A stretch of DNA of 64,000 nt from NCBI GenBank assembly GCA_024235835.1, contig JACKLQ010000001.1, positions 806,001 through 870,000 of the forward strand, read 5' to 3'. Shown here piece after piece: positions 22,642-32,887 of this stretch. Source of the stretch: Thiobacillus sp. Lineage in GTDB: Bacteria; Pseudomonadota; Gammaproteobacteria; Burkholderiales; Thiobacillaceae. A model generated the notes under the pieces. It did no database searches and was not told the origin of the DNA. It saw only the letters and a list, made by a program, of their open reading frames with translations. Made by a program: the position numbers and the translations under genes. Each line of letters opens with the position of its first letter. Position 1 is the stretch's first letter.

Positions 22642-25008
22642 TTATTCTCTCGTCTTCAACACGCCCACCAGATCCAGCCGGCCCAGGCGGTGCCACACCA
22701 GGAGGCCCGATATCAGGGCCGAGACCAGCACCACCGTGGCCCCCAGCGCGAAATTGTAAGGCTCCAGCACCAGGGGGAGGCGGTACAGATCGGATTCGAA
22801 CACCACCACCAGGATGCCGCACAGCCCCGCCCCCACCAGGAAGCCCAGGGGGATGGCGGCCAGGGTCAGGGCCCCCAGTTCCCCCAGCAGGATATAGGCG
22901 ATCTCCCCATGGGTGAAACCCAGCACCCTCAGGCTGGCCAGTTCCCGGCCCCGCTCGGAAAGGGCGATGCGGGCGCTGTTGTAGACCACGCCGAAGGCGA
23001 TGGTGCCGGCCAGCAGGGTGGCCACCATGTTGAAGAACAGCACGAATTCTCCCAGGGTGGCGTAGAAGCTTCTGATGGCGGAGGCGTGGGCGACGATGCC
23101 CAGTACCCGGGGCCGGCCATGGAGGCGGTCGTAGAGCATCTGTTCCGCGCCGGGGTCGTGGGAAAGGTAGGCGCCGGTGACCACGTTGCCCTCCCGCAGC
23201 GCGGCGTTGAGGGAATCCTGGCGCATGTAGGCGGAAACGCCCAGGTATTGCTTGGTCAGGCCCAGGACGGGGACCTGGAGCACCTGGCGCCGGCCTTCCA
23301 GCACTTCCACCGTGAGCATGTCGCCAGGCCTCACATGCAGAATGTTTTGGGCCAGGTGGTCGGTGAGCACCACGCCGCCGGCAGGCACCTCGATGGGCCG
23401 CAGATCGCGGTCCAGGGAACGATGCAAGGTCCCGTCAGGCTGGATGCCGTAGATGGCGGAACGATAGTGGTAATGGCCGAAGCGCAAGTTGGCGGCCACG
23501 TCCCGGAAGCCCTCCACGTGGCGCACGCCGGGCAATTGGGCCAGCTCGTGCAGGGCCTTGCCGCTGGTGGGTTCGACGAAGGTGACGGCCAGGTCCTCCC
23601 GGGCCGCCTGGCGGAACTGCACGTCCACCATGAAGTCGATGGCACCCCGCTGGTAGTTGCCCACCATCATGAGCCCGCCGGCGCAGGCGATGCCGAAAAC
23701 CGTGAGCAGGGACTTCAGTGGCCGCCGCTCGATGTGGCGCAGGATCATGCGGGTAGGCTGGTTGAACAGGCGCTGCAGGCCCAGGCGTTCGATGAGGGTG
23801 GCGCGGTAGGCCACGGGAATCTCCGAGCGCATGCCCTCCGCCGGCGGCAGGCCCATGGCCCGGCTCACGGACAGCAGGGTGCCCGAGAGGGCCGCAAGGC
23901 CGGTGACGGCCAGGGCAATGAGGATCACCCGGGGCTCCAGCACATATTCCAGGTAGGGGAAGCGGTAGAAGTCCATGTACACATTGGACAGGCCGGTGCC
24001 GAACCACACCCCCAGGGCCACGCCGCCGGCCACCCCCACCAGGGCGATGCCCAGGACCAGCTTCACGTAATGCCAGCCGATGGACAGGTAGGGATAACCG
24101 AAGGCCTTGAGGATGGCAATCTGCTCCCGCTGGGTGGCGATGAGCCGTGTCACCACCACGTTCAGCAGGAAGGCCGCCACCCCCAGGAAGATGGCGGGGA
24201 ACACCGTGGCCGTGGTCTGCAGCTGCTTCAGCTCCTCGGACAGGAAGCGGTTGGAGAACTGATCCTTGCGGCCGTAGGCGCCGATGCCGCCGTAGGGGGC
24301 CAGCAGGGTGTCCAGGCGGTCGATGGCCATCTGCTCCTTGCCAAACGGTGTGAGAGTGAGGGACACGCTGTTGAAGGCACCGTCCATGTCGTAGGCCGCC
24401 TCCAGAGCCTTGCGCCCCATCCACAGCACGCCGTAGCGCTTGAAGTCCGGGAACATGGCGCCGGGGGCGATCTGGTAGACGTATTCCGGCGACAAGGCCA
24501 CGCCCACCAGGGTGAGGGCCTTGCGCTTGCCGTTGATGACCGCGTGGATGCGGTCGCCGGGATGCAGGCCGTGGGCGTCGGCGAAGGTGTCGCTGACGAT
24601 GACCTCGTCGCCGCTGTAGGGCCCTATCCAGCGGCCCCGCTTCAGGTGCAGGGTGTTGAGCAGGGGCCTGCCCACGTCGGGCACCGAAGACAATACCCCG
24701 GTGACCGGGTCGCCGAAGCCTTCCACCTCCAGTTTCACCACCGCCACCACCCGGGTGTCCAGGCGCTCCACGCCGGGTATTTCCCCCAGGCGCTGGGCCA
24801 CCGCCTCAGGCGCCCGCATCAGGCTGGTGAACACCTGGGCGAAACGGTATTCCCGGTAAAAATGGTCCCGGGTGGTGAGCAGGGAATCGTAGGTGGACAG
24901 GGACATGACCATGGTGGCCAGGCCGCCCGCGATGACCGCGGCGATGGCCAGGGCCTGGCCCCGCATGTGCCAGAGGTCCCGCAGGAGCTTGAGGTTCAGG
25001 GCCGTCAT
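22642..25008 (-). CDS. ABC transporter permease with two FtsX domains
   Basis: 788 residues. An N-terminal helix and large extracytoplasmic domain (about 45-255) are followed by three helices (FtsX domain about 265-385), a second helix near 435, a second periplasmic domain, and three C-terminal helices (FtsX about 660-780). The duplicated arrangement is that of large lipoprotein/efflux permeases rather than the 4-helix MacB. It is separated by 6 bases from the adaptor gene and by 17 from the ATPase gene. The substrate is not predictable. Confidence 0.9.
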   Translation of the reverse strand: MTALNLKLLRDLWHMRGQALAIAAVIAGGLATMVMSLSTYDSLLTTRDHFYREYRFAQVFTSLMRAPEAVAQRLGEIPGVERLDTRVVAVVKLEVEGFGDPVTGVLSSVPDVGRPLLNTLHLKRGRWIGPYSGDEVIVSDTFADAHGLHPGDRIHAVINGKRKALTLVGVALSPEYVYQIAPGAMFPDFKRYGVLWMGRKALEAAYDMDGAFNSVSLTLTPFGKEQMAIDRLDTLLAPYGGIGAYGRKDQFSNRFLSEELKQLQTTATVFPAIFLGVAAFLLNVVVTRLIATQREQIAILKAFGYPYLSIGWHYVKLVLGIALVGVAGGVALGVWFGTGLSNVYMDFYRFPYLEYVLEPRVILIALAVTGLAALSGTLLSVSRAMGLPPAEGMRSEIPVAYRATLIERLGLQRLFNQPTRMILRHIERRPLKSLLTVFGIACAGGLMMVGNYQRGAIDFMVDVQFRQAAREDLAVTFVEPTSGKALHELAQLPGVRHVEGFRDVAANLRFGHYHYRSAIYGIQPDGTLHRSLDRDLRPIEVPAGGVVLTDHLAQNILHVRPGDMLTVEVLEGRRQVLQVPVLGLTKQYLGVSAYMRQDSLNAALREGNVVTGAYLSHDPGAEQMLYDRLHGRPRVLGIVAHASAIRSFYATLGEFVLFFNMVATLLAGTIAFGVVYNSARIALSERGRELASLRVLGFTHGEIAYILLGELGALTLAAIPLGFLVGAGLCGILVVVFESDLYRLPLVLEPYNFALGATVVLVSALISGLLVWHRLGRLDLVGVLKTRE

Positions 25009-25025
25009 GATCTAACTCTAGCCCG

Positions 25026-25742
<717 letters not shown>

Positions 25743-25794
25743 GCTTCAGCTTAGGCCCGGCTTGGCTGGCCAGAAACTGTCATGGAACGTGCTT

Positions 25795-25888
25795 CCCCCT
25801 TTTGTAAAGGGAGATGGAGGGGGATTTCCGCGGCATCACCATGGGACACAACGTCAAATCCCCCCTGCCCCCCTTTGCGAAAAGGGGG
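25795..25888. repeat. Palindromic intergenic repeat, upstream flank of ABC efflux operon
   Basis: Same family as 21309-21400: left arm CCCCCTTTTGTAAAGGGAG plus ATGGAGGGGGATTT, right arm the near-exact reverse complement ending GCGAAAAGGGGG. Total 94 bases against 92 for the other copy. It lies between the ATPase gene and srkA. Confidence 0.8.
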
Positions 25889-25914
25889 TATAGGTTTTAT
25901 GAAGCCCATTTCCA

Positions 25915-26946
25915 TCAGTTGGACCACAACGGCGCCTCCTGCATCAGGGCGATCTGTTCCCGCAACTCGAGGATGCGCTCTTCCCAATAGCGCTGGGTGT
26001 TGAACCAGGGAAAGGCGGCGGGAAAGGCCGGGTCGTCCCAGCGCCGGGCGATCCAGGCGGAGTAGTGCAGCAGGCGCAGGGTACGCAGGGCCTCCACCAG
26101 ATGCAGCTCCCGGGTGTCGAACTCCATGAAGTCCTCGTAGCCCGCCAGCACGTCCGCCAGTTGCCGGGTCATGGCGGCCCGGTCGCCGGAGAGCAGCATC
26201 CACAGGTCCTGCACCGCCGGGCCCATGCGGCTGTCGTCAAAGTCCACGAAGTGGGGACCACTCTGTTGCGTGCCCTCGGTCCACAGCACGTTGCCGGCGT
26301 GGCAGTCGCCGTGGAGCCGCAGGCTGGCCACCGGCCCGGCCCGGTCGTAGCAGCGCCGGGCCTCGTCCAGGGCCTGCCGCGAAACGCCCTGCCACACGTC
26401 CCGCAGGTCCGGCGGCAGCCAGTCGTGGGCCAGCAGGTAGTCCCGGGAATCCTCGCCGAAACTGGCGATGTCCAGGGCGGGACGATGGGCGTAAGGCACC
26501 AGCGCCCCCACCGCGTGGATGCGGCCGAGAAAGCGCCCCATCCATTCCAGGATGTCACCGTGGTCGAACTCCGGCGTGCGACCACCCCGGCGGGGGAACA
26601 GGGCAAAGCGGAAACCCGCATGGGCGTGCAGGGTCCTGTCGTTCACCGCCAGGGGCGCCACCACGGGAATCTCCCGCTCCGCCAGGTCCCGGGTGTAGGC
26701 GTGCTCCTCCAGGATGGCGGCATCGGACCAGCGCCCGGGGCGGTAGAACTTGGCCACCACGACGGGACCGTGAGCCTCGCCTTCCTCCAGCCATATCTGG
26801 TAGACCCGGTTCTCGTAGCTGTTCAGGGCGATGAGGCGGCCGTCGCCCCGCAGGCCGATGCCCTCCAGGGAGTCCAGCACCACGTCTGGGGTCAGGGCGC
26901 TGTAGGGGTGAGTGCCGGGCTGAAGTTCATCTGTAGCGGTAGTCAT
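25915..26946 (-). CDS. srkA: SrkA/YihE-type stress response kinase
   Basis: 343 residues, close to E. coli SrkA in size, a Ser/Thr kinase of the aminoglycoside phosphotransferase fold. The nucleotide-binding region reads VVVAKFYRPGRW, the catalytic loop LHGDCHAGNVLW and the metal loop FVDFDDSRMGPAVQDLWML. It starts at ATG 26946; a far longer open frame upstream runs through the divergent MFS gene and is not coding. The gene is divergent to the MFS transporter. Confidence 0.92.
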   Translation of the reverse strand: MTTATDELQPGTHPYSALTPDVVLDSLEGIGLRGDGRLIALNSYENRVYQIWLEEGEAHGPVVVAKFYRPGRWSDAAILEEHAYTRDLAEREIPVVAPLAVNDRTLHAHAGFRFALFPRRGGRTPEFDHGDILEWMGRFLGRIHAVGALVPYAHRPALDIASFGEDSRDYLLAHDWLPPDLRDVWQGVSRQALDEARRCYDRAGPVASLRLHGDCHAGNVLWTEGTQQSGPHFVDFDDSRMGPAVQDLWMLLSGDRAAMTRQLADVLAGYEDFMEFDTRELHLVEALRTLRLLHYSAWIARRWDDPAFPAAFPWFNTQRYWEERILELREQIALMQEAPLWSN

Positions 26947-27003
26947 GGCGGCATTGTAGAACGCCGGCAGTCTAGAATCCCTTATCCACCCCAGGCCCGC
27001 CCC

Positions 27004-28317
27004 ATGCTCCCACCCGACGAATACCGCCGCTTCCAGCGCACCCGCTGGACCATCTTCGCCATCCTGGTGGCGTCCTACATGATGGCCTTCTTCCATCGCA
27101 TGGCGCCGGGCGTGGTGGCGTCGGACCTGATGGCCGCCTTCCACACCACGGGAGCGGAACTGGGCTCCCTGGCGGCCATGTACTTCTACATCTACACCGC
27201 CATGCAGTTGCCCTCCGGCGTGCTGGCGGACACCCTGGGACCCCGCGTCAGCGCCGGCGTGGGCTCCCTGGTGGCGGGCATGGGTTCCATCCTCTTCGGC
27301 CTGGCGCCGGACTTCGCCACGGCTTCCGCGGGCCGCTTCCTGGTGGGCCTGGGTGTATCCGTGGTGTTCGTGGGCCTCATGCGCTCCAACACCGTCTGGT
27401 TCAGCGAGCGCCGCTACGGCCTGGTCAGCGGCCTCACCCTGTTCCTGGGCAACGTGGGCTCCATCCTGGCCGCCGGCCCCCTGGCGGTGGTGCTGCTGTG
27501 GTTTACCTGGCGCAACGTGTTCGTGGCGGCGGGGGCCCTTTCCATCGCCCTCGCCCTCCTCACCTTCCTTTGGGTGCGCAACCGGCCGGAGGAATCCGGC
27601 TTCCCCTCGGTGCGAGCCCAGGCGGGAGAGCCGGAGCACTCGCCCAGCCAGCGCCACTGGTGGCCGGACCTGAAGGCCATCCTGGCCAACAGGCGTGTAT
27701 GGCCCGGCTTCTGGGTGGATTTCGGCGTCACGGGCAGCTTCCTGTCCTTCGCAGGGCTTTGGGGCGTGCCGCTCCTGCGCGACGTGCACGGCCTCGACCG
27801 GGGCCAGGCCTCCCTCTACACCACCCTCGCCCTGGCGGGTTTCGCCGTGGGGGCCTTCTTCGCGGGCGGACTTTCGGACCACCTGGCCCGGCGCAGGCCG
27901 GTGATCCTGGGGGCCGCCCTGCTTTCCTGCCTGAGCTGGCTGGCCATGGCCTTGCTGCCCTGGGGGGCGGGTCTCTCCGGCTTCATCCTGTACGCGGTGC
28001 TGGGCCTGGCCGCCGGGGGCTTCGTGGTCACCTACGCCGCCGCCAAGGAATGGGCACCTCCCGCCAACGCGGGCATGGCCATCGCCCTGGTGAACACGGG
28101 CCTGTTCCTGGGGGCGGCCATCATGCAGCCCCTGTTCGGCTGGGTGGCGGACCTGGCCTGGGACGGTATCCTGACAGAGGGCGTGCGGCGTTACCCGTGG
28201 GAAGGCTATCGCAACGGCCTGCTGGTGTCCGCCGGCTTCGCCGCCCTGGCTGTTGGAGGCGCGTGGACGCTTCGTGAAACCCATTGCCGTAACCAGACCC
28301 TGGCAGCATCCCGCTGA
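27004..28317 (+). CDS. MFS transporter
   Basis: 437 residues, twelve helices. RFLVGLGVSVVFVGLMR and the charged loop between helices 2 and 3 (GVLADTLGPRVSAG) are the major facilitator signatures; a hydrophilic loop of about 30 residues separates the two six-helix halves near residue 205. No substrate-specific motif is recognised. It shares a 57-base divergent promoter region with srkA and is followed after 27 bases by the molybdopterin-domain gene. Confidence 0.88.
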   Translation: MLPPDEYRRFQRTRWTIFAILVASYMMAFFHRMAPGVVASDLMAAFHTTGAELGSLAAMYFYIYTAMQLPSGVLADTLGPRVSAGVGSLVAGMGSILFGLAPDFATASAGRFLVGLGVSVVFVGLMRSNTVWFSERRYGLVSGLTLFLGNVGSILAAGPLAVVLLWFTWRNVFVAAGALSIALALLTFLWVRNRPEESGFPSVRAQAGEPEHSPSQRHWWPDLKAILANRRVWPGFWVDFGVTGSFLSFAGLWGVPLLRDVHGLDRGQASLYTTLALAGFAVGAFFAGGLSDHLARRRPVILGAALLSCLSWLAMALLPWGAGLSGFILYAVLGLAAGGFVVTYAAAKEWAPPANAGMAIALVNTGLFLGAAIMQPLFGWVADLAWDGILTEGVRRYPWEGYRNGLLVSAGFAALAVGGAWTLRETHCRNQTLAASR

Positions 28318-28344
28318 GGCGCCCAACGATCAGGAGGCAGACCC

Positions 28345-29109
28345 ATGGAGACGACCACGGCATTCGGACTCATCATCATCGGCGACGAGATTCTCTCCGG
28401 AAAGCGGACGGACAAGCACTTCGCCGCCGTGCGCGACATCCTGGCGGCCCGGGGCCTGGGCCTTTCCTGGGTCGCCTACCTGGGGGACGACCGGGCGCGG
28501 CTGACGGAAACCCTCAGCCGCACCTTCGCCAGCCATGACGTGGTGTTCAGCTGCGGCGGCATCGGCGCCACCCCGGACGACCACACCCGCCAGGCCGCCG
28601 CCCAGGCCCTGGGCCTGCCCCTGGAGCCCCACCCGGAGGCCCTGCACCTGATCACGGAACGCACCCTGGAAGTGGGCCAGGAGGTCACCCCCGGCCGCCT
28701 GCGCATGGGGGAGTTCCCCATCGGCGCAGACATCATCCCCAACCCGGTCAACCGCATCCCCGGTTTTTCCATCAGGCGCCACTGGTTCGTGCCCGGCTTC
28801 CCGGACATGGCCTGGCCCATGATCGAATGGGCCCTGGACACCCACTACGCCCATCTGTTCCACCAACACCCCATGGCGGAACAGGCCATGATGGTGTATG
28901 GACTGGCCGAGGCCACCCTGACGCCGCTGATGGAGGAGGTGGAACAGCGCTGGCCCGGCATCAAGGTCTTCAGCCTGCCCCGGCTCAACCCCAGGATTTA
29001 CGAGATCGAACTGGGGGTTAAGGGCCCGCCTGAGCATGTGGAGGCGGCCTTCGAGTTTCTGCGCCATGGCACGTCGAAACTGGGCGGCAAGATCGAAGGA
29101 CTTGTTTGA
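28345..29109 (+). CDS. MoCF/CinA N-terminal-type molybdopterin-binding-domain protein
   Basis: 254 residues. GLIIIGDEILSGKRTD and FSCGGIGATPDDHTRQA match the molybdopterin-binding fold shared by MoaB, MoeA and CinA. It lacks the C-terminal nicotinamide-nucleotide amidohydrolase domain of full CinA. Strong ribosome-binding site AGGAGG. Its function in cofactor metabolism is unknown. It is the last core gene before the defence island. Confidence 0.85.
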   Translation: METTTAFGLIIIGDEILSGKRTDKHFAAVRDILAARGLGLSWVAYLGDDRARLTETLSRTFASHDVVFSCGGIGATPDDHTRQAAAQALGLPLEPHPEALHLITERTLEVGQEVTPGRLRMGEFPIGADIIPNPVNRIPGFSIRRHWFVPGFPDMAWPMIEWALDTHYAHLFHQHPMAEQAMMVYGLAEATLTPLMEEVEQRWPGIKVFSLPRLNPRIYEIELGVKGPPEHVEAAFEFLRHGTSKLGGKIEGLV

Positions 29110-29424
29110 TGCCGTATAACCACGCGCAGATGTTTGTCTGGTTTGTTGCCAGTGAGAACATGAACTTGTCCGGCAAGGGGGCACCCCTGAACGGCAGCTT
29201 ATTGGTCTTCAATTAGGCAGCATCTGATGAACACCCGCCGTTCCAGCCAGCCGCTCACCGGCCAATTCTCGGCCATAGCAGGGTTAAGGCTGCTTGCTTT
29301 GATATAGTCCGCAAACCAGCTTAAAGCTGTACTTCAGAGTGACCTTTCAGTTGGGAATTCGCGGGGTGCTCCGTTCTCACACTTTCCAAAAAAAGATCAA
29401 CAGACAAAACAGGGCTAAGGGCTG
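29110..29424. other. Intergenic region at the left edge of the defence island
   Basis: About 315 bases with visibly lower G+C than the genes on both sides. A TATAGT (29303-29308) could be a -10 box for the hsd operon, but no well-spaced -35 is evident. No tRNA gene, integrase or clear att repeat is seen. Confidence 0.5.
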
Positions 29425-30987
29425 ATGGCAAGCAATAACGGTAAGGACAAATCCCTCGAATCCTGGATCTGGGATGCGGCCTGTTCCATCCGTGGCGCCA
29501 AGGACGCGCCGAAATACAAGGACTACATCCTCCCCCTCATCTTCACCAAGCGCCTGTGCGACGTGTTCGACGATGAGCTGAACCGCATCGCCCAGGAAGT
29601 CGGTTCGCGCCAGAAGGCCTTCCAACTCGCCAGGGCCGACCACAAGCTGGTCCGGTTCTACCTCCCCCTCGTGCCGGACGATCCCGAGCAGCCGGTCTGG
29701 TCCGTCATCCGCAAGCTCTCCGACTGGATCGGCGAAGGCGTCACCACCCACATGCGCGCCATCGCCCGGGCAAACCCACTGCTACAAGGCATCATCGACC
29801 GCGTCGATTTCAACGCCACCACCCACGGCCAGCGCGACCTGGACGATGACCGCCTCTCCAACCTCATCGAGGCCATCAGCACCAAGCGCCTCGGGCTCGA
29901 CGACGTCGAGGCCGACATCATCGGCAAGAGCTACGAATACCTCATCCGCAAGTTCGCCGAGGGCAGCGGCCAGAGCGCCGGCGAGTTCTACACCCCGCCC
30001 GAGGTCGGCACCATCATGTCCCGCGTGCTCCAGCCCGAGCCCGGCATGGAAATCTACGACCCCACCTGCGGCTCCGGCGGCCTGCTCGTGAAATGCGAGA
30101 TCGCCATGGAGGAAGCCGCTCAGGGCAAGAAACGCACCGTCGCCCCGCTAAAACTGTTCGGCCAGGAATTCACCCCCGAAACCTGGGCCATGGCCAACAT
30201 GAACATGATCATCCATGACATGGAAGGCCAGATCGAGATCGGCGACACCTTCAAGAACCCCAAATTCCGCAGCAAAGGCAGGCTGCGCACCTTCGACCGC
30301 GTCGTCGCCAATCCCATGTGGAACCAGGACTGGTTCACCGAGGCCGACTACGACAACGACGAACTCGACCGCTTCCCCGCCGGGGCCGGCTTTCCCGGCA
30401 AATCCTCCGCCGACTGGGGCTGGGTGCAGCACATCCACGCCAGCATGAACGCCACCGGCCGCGCCGCCGTCGTCCTCGACACCGGCGCCGCCTCGCGCGG
30501 ATCGGGCAATGCCGGCACCAACAAGGAAAAAATCGTCCGCCAGTGGTTCGTCGACCACGACCTCATCGAGAGCGTCCTCTACCTGCCCGAAAACCTCTTC
30601 TACAACACCACCGCCCCCGGCATCGTACTGTTCCTGAACAAGGCCAAGGCGCCGGAGCGCAAGGGCAAGGTCTTCCTCGTCAATGCCTCCCAGGTCTTCG
30701 AAAAGGGCGACCCCAAGAACTTCATCCCCGAAGCCGGCATCCAGCGCATCGCCGACACCCTCATCGGCTGGACCGAAGCGGAAAAACTCAGCCGCATCGT
30801 CGACCACGCCGAGCTGAAGAAAAACGACTACAACATCTCCCCCAGCCGCTACATCCACACATCGGACGCCGAAACCTACCGGCCCATCGCGGAAATCGTC
30901 GAGGAACTGGAGGTCATCGAGGCCGAGGCGCGGGAGACGGACAAGGCCTTGCGGGGCATCCTGAAACAACTGGGGGTCAGTTCATGA
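29425..30987 (+). CDS. hsdM: Type I restriction-modification methyltransferase subunit
   Basis: 520 residues. An N-terminal HsdM helical domain (about 8-150) is followed by an N6-adenine methylase domain with AdoMet motif I DPTCGSGG near 212 and the catalytic motif IV as NPMW near 295, a variant of NPPF/Y. YEYLIRKFAEGSGQSAGEFYTP is a typical HsdM sequence. It methylates adenine in the target given by HsdS and forms the core of the restriction complex with HsdR. First gene of the defence operon; it overlaps the KilA-N gene by 4 bases. Confidence 0.95.
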   Translation: MASNNGKDKSLESWIWDAACSIRGAKDAPKYKDYILPLIFTKRLCDVFDDELNRIAQEVGSRQKAFQLARADHKLVRFYLPLVPDDPEQPVWSVIRKLSDWIGEGVTTHMRAIARANPLLQGIIDRVDFNATTHGQRDLDDDRLSNLIEAISTKRLGLDDVEADIIGKSYEYLIRKFAEGSGQSAGEFYTPPEVGTIMSRVLQPEPGMEIYDPTCGSGGLLVKCEIAMEEAAQGKKRTVAPLKLFGQEFTPETWAMANMNMIIHDMEGQIEIGDTFKNPKFRSKGRLRTFDRVVANPMWNQDWFTEADYDNDELDRFPAGAGFPGKSSADWGWVQHIHASMNATGRAAVVLDTGAASRGSGNAGTNKEKIVRQWFVDHDLIESVLYLPENLFYNTTAPGIVLFLNKAKAPERKGKVFLVNASQVFEKGDPKNFIPEAGIQRIADTLIGWTEAEKLSRIVDHAELKKNDYNISPSRYIHTSDAETYRPIAEIVEELEVIEAEARETDKALRGILKQLGVSS

Positions 30988-31826
30988 AGAAGAAAACCAC
31001 CAACGCCACGATCATCGTCCGTGGCAGCGAGATCACGGTGACCCGTAGTCAGGACGATGACTACATTTCGCTCACGGACATTGCGAAGCACAGAGAACCG
31101 ACACGCGCCGATCACGTCATCCAAAATTGGATGAGAAACCGGAACACCGTGGAATTCCTTGGCGTGTGGGAGAGCCTGAATAACGCGAATTTCAAACCCC
31201 TCGAATTCGAGGGGTTTAGAAATCGGGCGGGTCTCAACAGCTTTGTGCTGACCCCGCGCCAATGGATCGAGACCACCTCAGCCGTAGGCATCGTTTCCAA
31301 ATCTGGTCGCTACGGCGGCACTTTCGCCCATCGGGACATCGCCTTTGAGTTCGCCTCCTGGATATCGGTCGAATTCAAGCTCTACCTCATCAAGGAATTC
31401 CAGCGGCTCAAGGAAGACGAGAACCGCCGTCTCTCCCTCGCCTGGAACCTCAACCGCACTCTCGCCAAAATCAACTACCGCCTCCACACCGACGCCATTC
31501 AGGCGCACCTCATCCCGGCGGAAGTGACCCCCAAGCAAGCCTCCATCACCTACGCCAACGAAGCCGACCTGCTCAATGTCGCCCTCTTCGGCCAGACCGC
31601 CCGCGAATGGCGCGATGCCAACCCCGACAAGGAAGGCAACATGCGCGACCACGCCACCCTGGAACAACTCCTCGTCCTCGCCAATATCGAGAACATGAAC
31701 GCCGAGTTCATCCACATGGAACTCCCCCAAGGCGAGCGCCTGAAACGCCTCAACGCCATCGCCATTCGCCAGATGCAGACGCTTGCCGCACGGACGGCAA
31801 AGCAGTTGGAAGGTGGCTCCCCATGA
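30984..31826 (+). CDS. KilA-N domain protein embedded in the hsd operon
   Basis: 280 residues. The KilA-N DNA-binding fold covers about 20-130 (DDYISLTDIAKH ... RNTVEFLGVWE ... GRYGGTFAHRDIAFEFASWIS). The C-terminal half is helical and polar. The fold is common in phage and plasmid regulators; here it is coupled by 4-base overlaps to hsdM upstream and rhuM downstream. It may control or modulate the restriction system; that is inference from position. Confidence 0.85.
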   Translation: MKKKTTNATIIVRGSEITVTRSQDDDYISLTDIAKHREPTRADHVIQNWMRNRNTVEFLGVWESLNNANFKPLEFEGFRNRAGLNSFVLTPRQWIETTSAVGIVSKSGRYGGTFAHRDIAFEFASWISVEFKLYLIKEFQRLKEDENRRLSLAWNLNRTLAKINYRLHTDAIQAHLIPAEVTPKQASITYANEADLLNVALFGQTAREWRDANPDKEGNMRDHATLEQLLVLANIENMNAEFIHMELPQGERLKRLNAIAIRQMQTLAARTAKQLEGGSP

Positions 31827-32887
31827 GCGGCCTCGGCCCCAAGGGGACGTCCATCACGCGCTCCTCCGCGGCGGAATACCTCACCTTCATCACCGCCAAG
31901 GGCGAAGGCGGCGTCGAGGCGATCTACGCGGATGAAGACGTCTGGCTCAGCCAGAAAATGATGGCGGTTCTCTATGACGTTGACGTCCGCACGATCAACT
32001 ACCACCTGCGGAAAGTATTCAAAGACAGTGAGTTGGCGGAAGAATCAGTTATCCGAAAATTTCGGATAACTGCCGCCGATGGCAAAAACTACGACACCGG
32101 CCACTACAACCTCTCCGCCATCATCGCCGTCGGCTACAAGGTCAACTCCGAGCGGGCCGTCCAATTCCGCAAATGGGCCACCACCGTGGTCAAGGAATAC
32201 ACCATCAAGGGCTTCGCGATGGACGACGAACGCCTCAAGGCGGGCGGCACCGTCCTGACCAAACAGTACTTCGAAGAACAGCTCCAGCGCGTCCGCGAAA
32301 TCCGCCTCAGCGAGCGCAAGTTCTACCAGAAGATCACCGACATCTACGCCACCGCCATCGACTACGACCGCAGCGCCACCGCCACCCAGCGCTTCTTCGC
32401 CACCGTGCAGAACAAGCTCCACTGGGCCATCCACGGCCGTACCGCCGCCGAAGTCATCGTGGACCGGGCCGATGCCGGGAAACAGCACATGGGCCTGACC
32501 ACATGGAAAGACGCGCCCCATGGAAAGATCCAGAAGTTCGATGTCAGCGTCGCCAAAAACTACCTGACCGAACCGGAGATGGCGCAGCTCTCCCGCCTCG
32601 TCAACGCCTACCTCGATGTCGCCGAAGACATGGCCCAGCGGCACATCCCCATGACCATGCAGGACTGGGAAACACGCCTCAACCGCTTCATCGCAGCCAC
32701 CGACCGGGAAATCCTGCAGGACGCCGGCAAAGTCACCGCCGAAATCGCCAAGGCCCACGCCGAATCCGAGTTCGAGAAATACCGCATCGTCCAGGATCGC
32801 TTGTTTGTCTCGGACTTCGATGCCGAAGTCATGCGGATCGCAAGGAATGATGTGGAACGCGGGAACGAAGAAGGGGGTGCGGAATGA
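31823..32887 (+). CDS. rhuM: RhuM-family protein
   Basis: 354 residues. The N-terminal part (VWLSQKMMAVLYDVDVRTINYHLRKVFKDSEL) is the RhuM DNA-binding-like region; KNYDTGHYNLSAIIAVGYKVNSERAVQFRKWA is the diagnostic core. Named from a Salmonella pathogenicity island gene, the family is frequent in restriction loci and its role is unclear. It overlaps the KilA-N gene and hsdS by 4 bases each. Confidence 0.9.
   Translation: MSGLGPKGTSITRSSAAEYLTFITAKGEGGVEAIYADEDVWLSQKMMAVLYDVDVRTINYHLRKVFKDSELAEESVIRKFRITAADGKNYDTGHYNLSAIIAVGYKVNSERAVQFRKWATTVVKEYTIKGFAMDDERLKAGGTVLTKQYFEEQLQRVREIRLSERKFYQKITDIYATAIDYDRSATATQRFFATVQNKLHWAIHGRTAAEVIVDRADAGKQHMGLTTWKDAPHGKIQKFDVSVAKNYLTEPEMAQLSRLVNAYLDVAEDMAQRHIPMTMQDWETRLNRFIAATDREILQDAGKVTAEIAKAHAESEFEKYRIVQDRLFVSDFDAEVMRIARNDVERGNEEGGAE

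Noticed and set aside
25915..28326. An 803-residue protein continuing upstream of srkA
   Set aside because: The extension is antisense to the MFS gene and lacks any domain; SrkA begins at ATG 26946.
30984..32887. Prophage remnant suggested by KilA-N and RhuM
   Set aside because: No phage structural, lysis or integrase genes occur and both genes are tightly embedded in the hsd operon.
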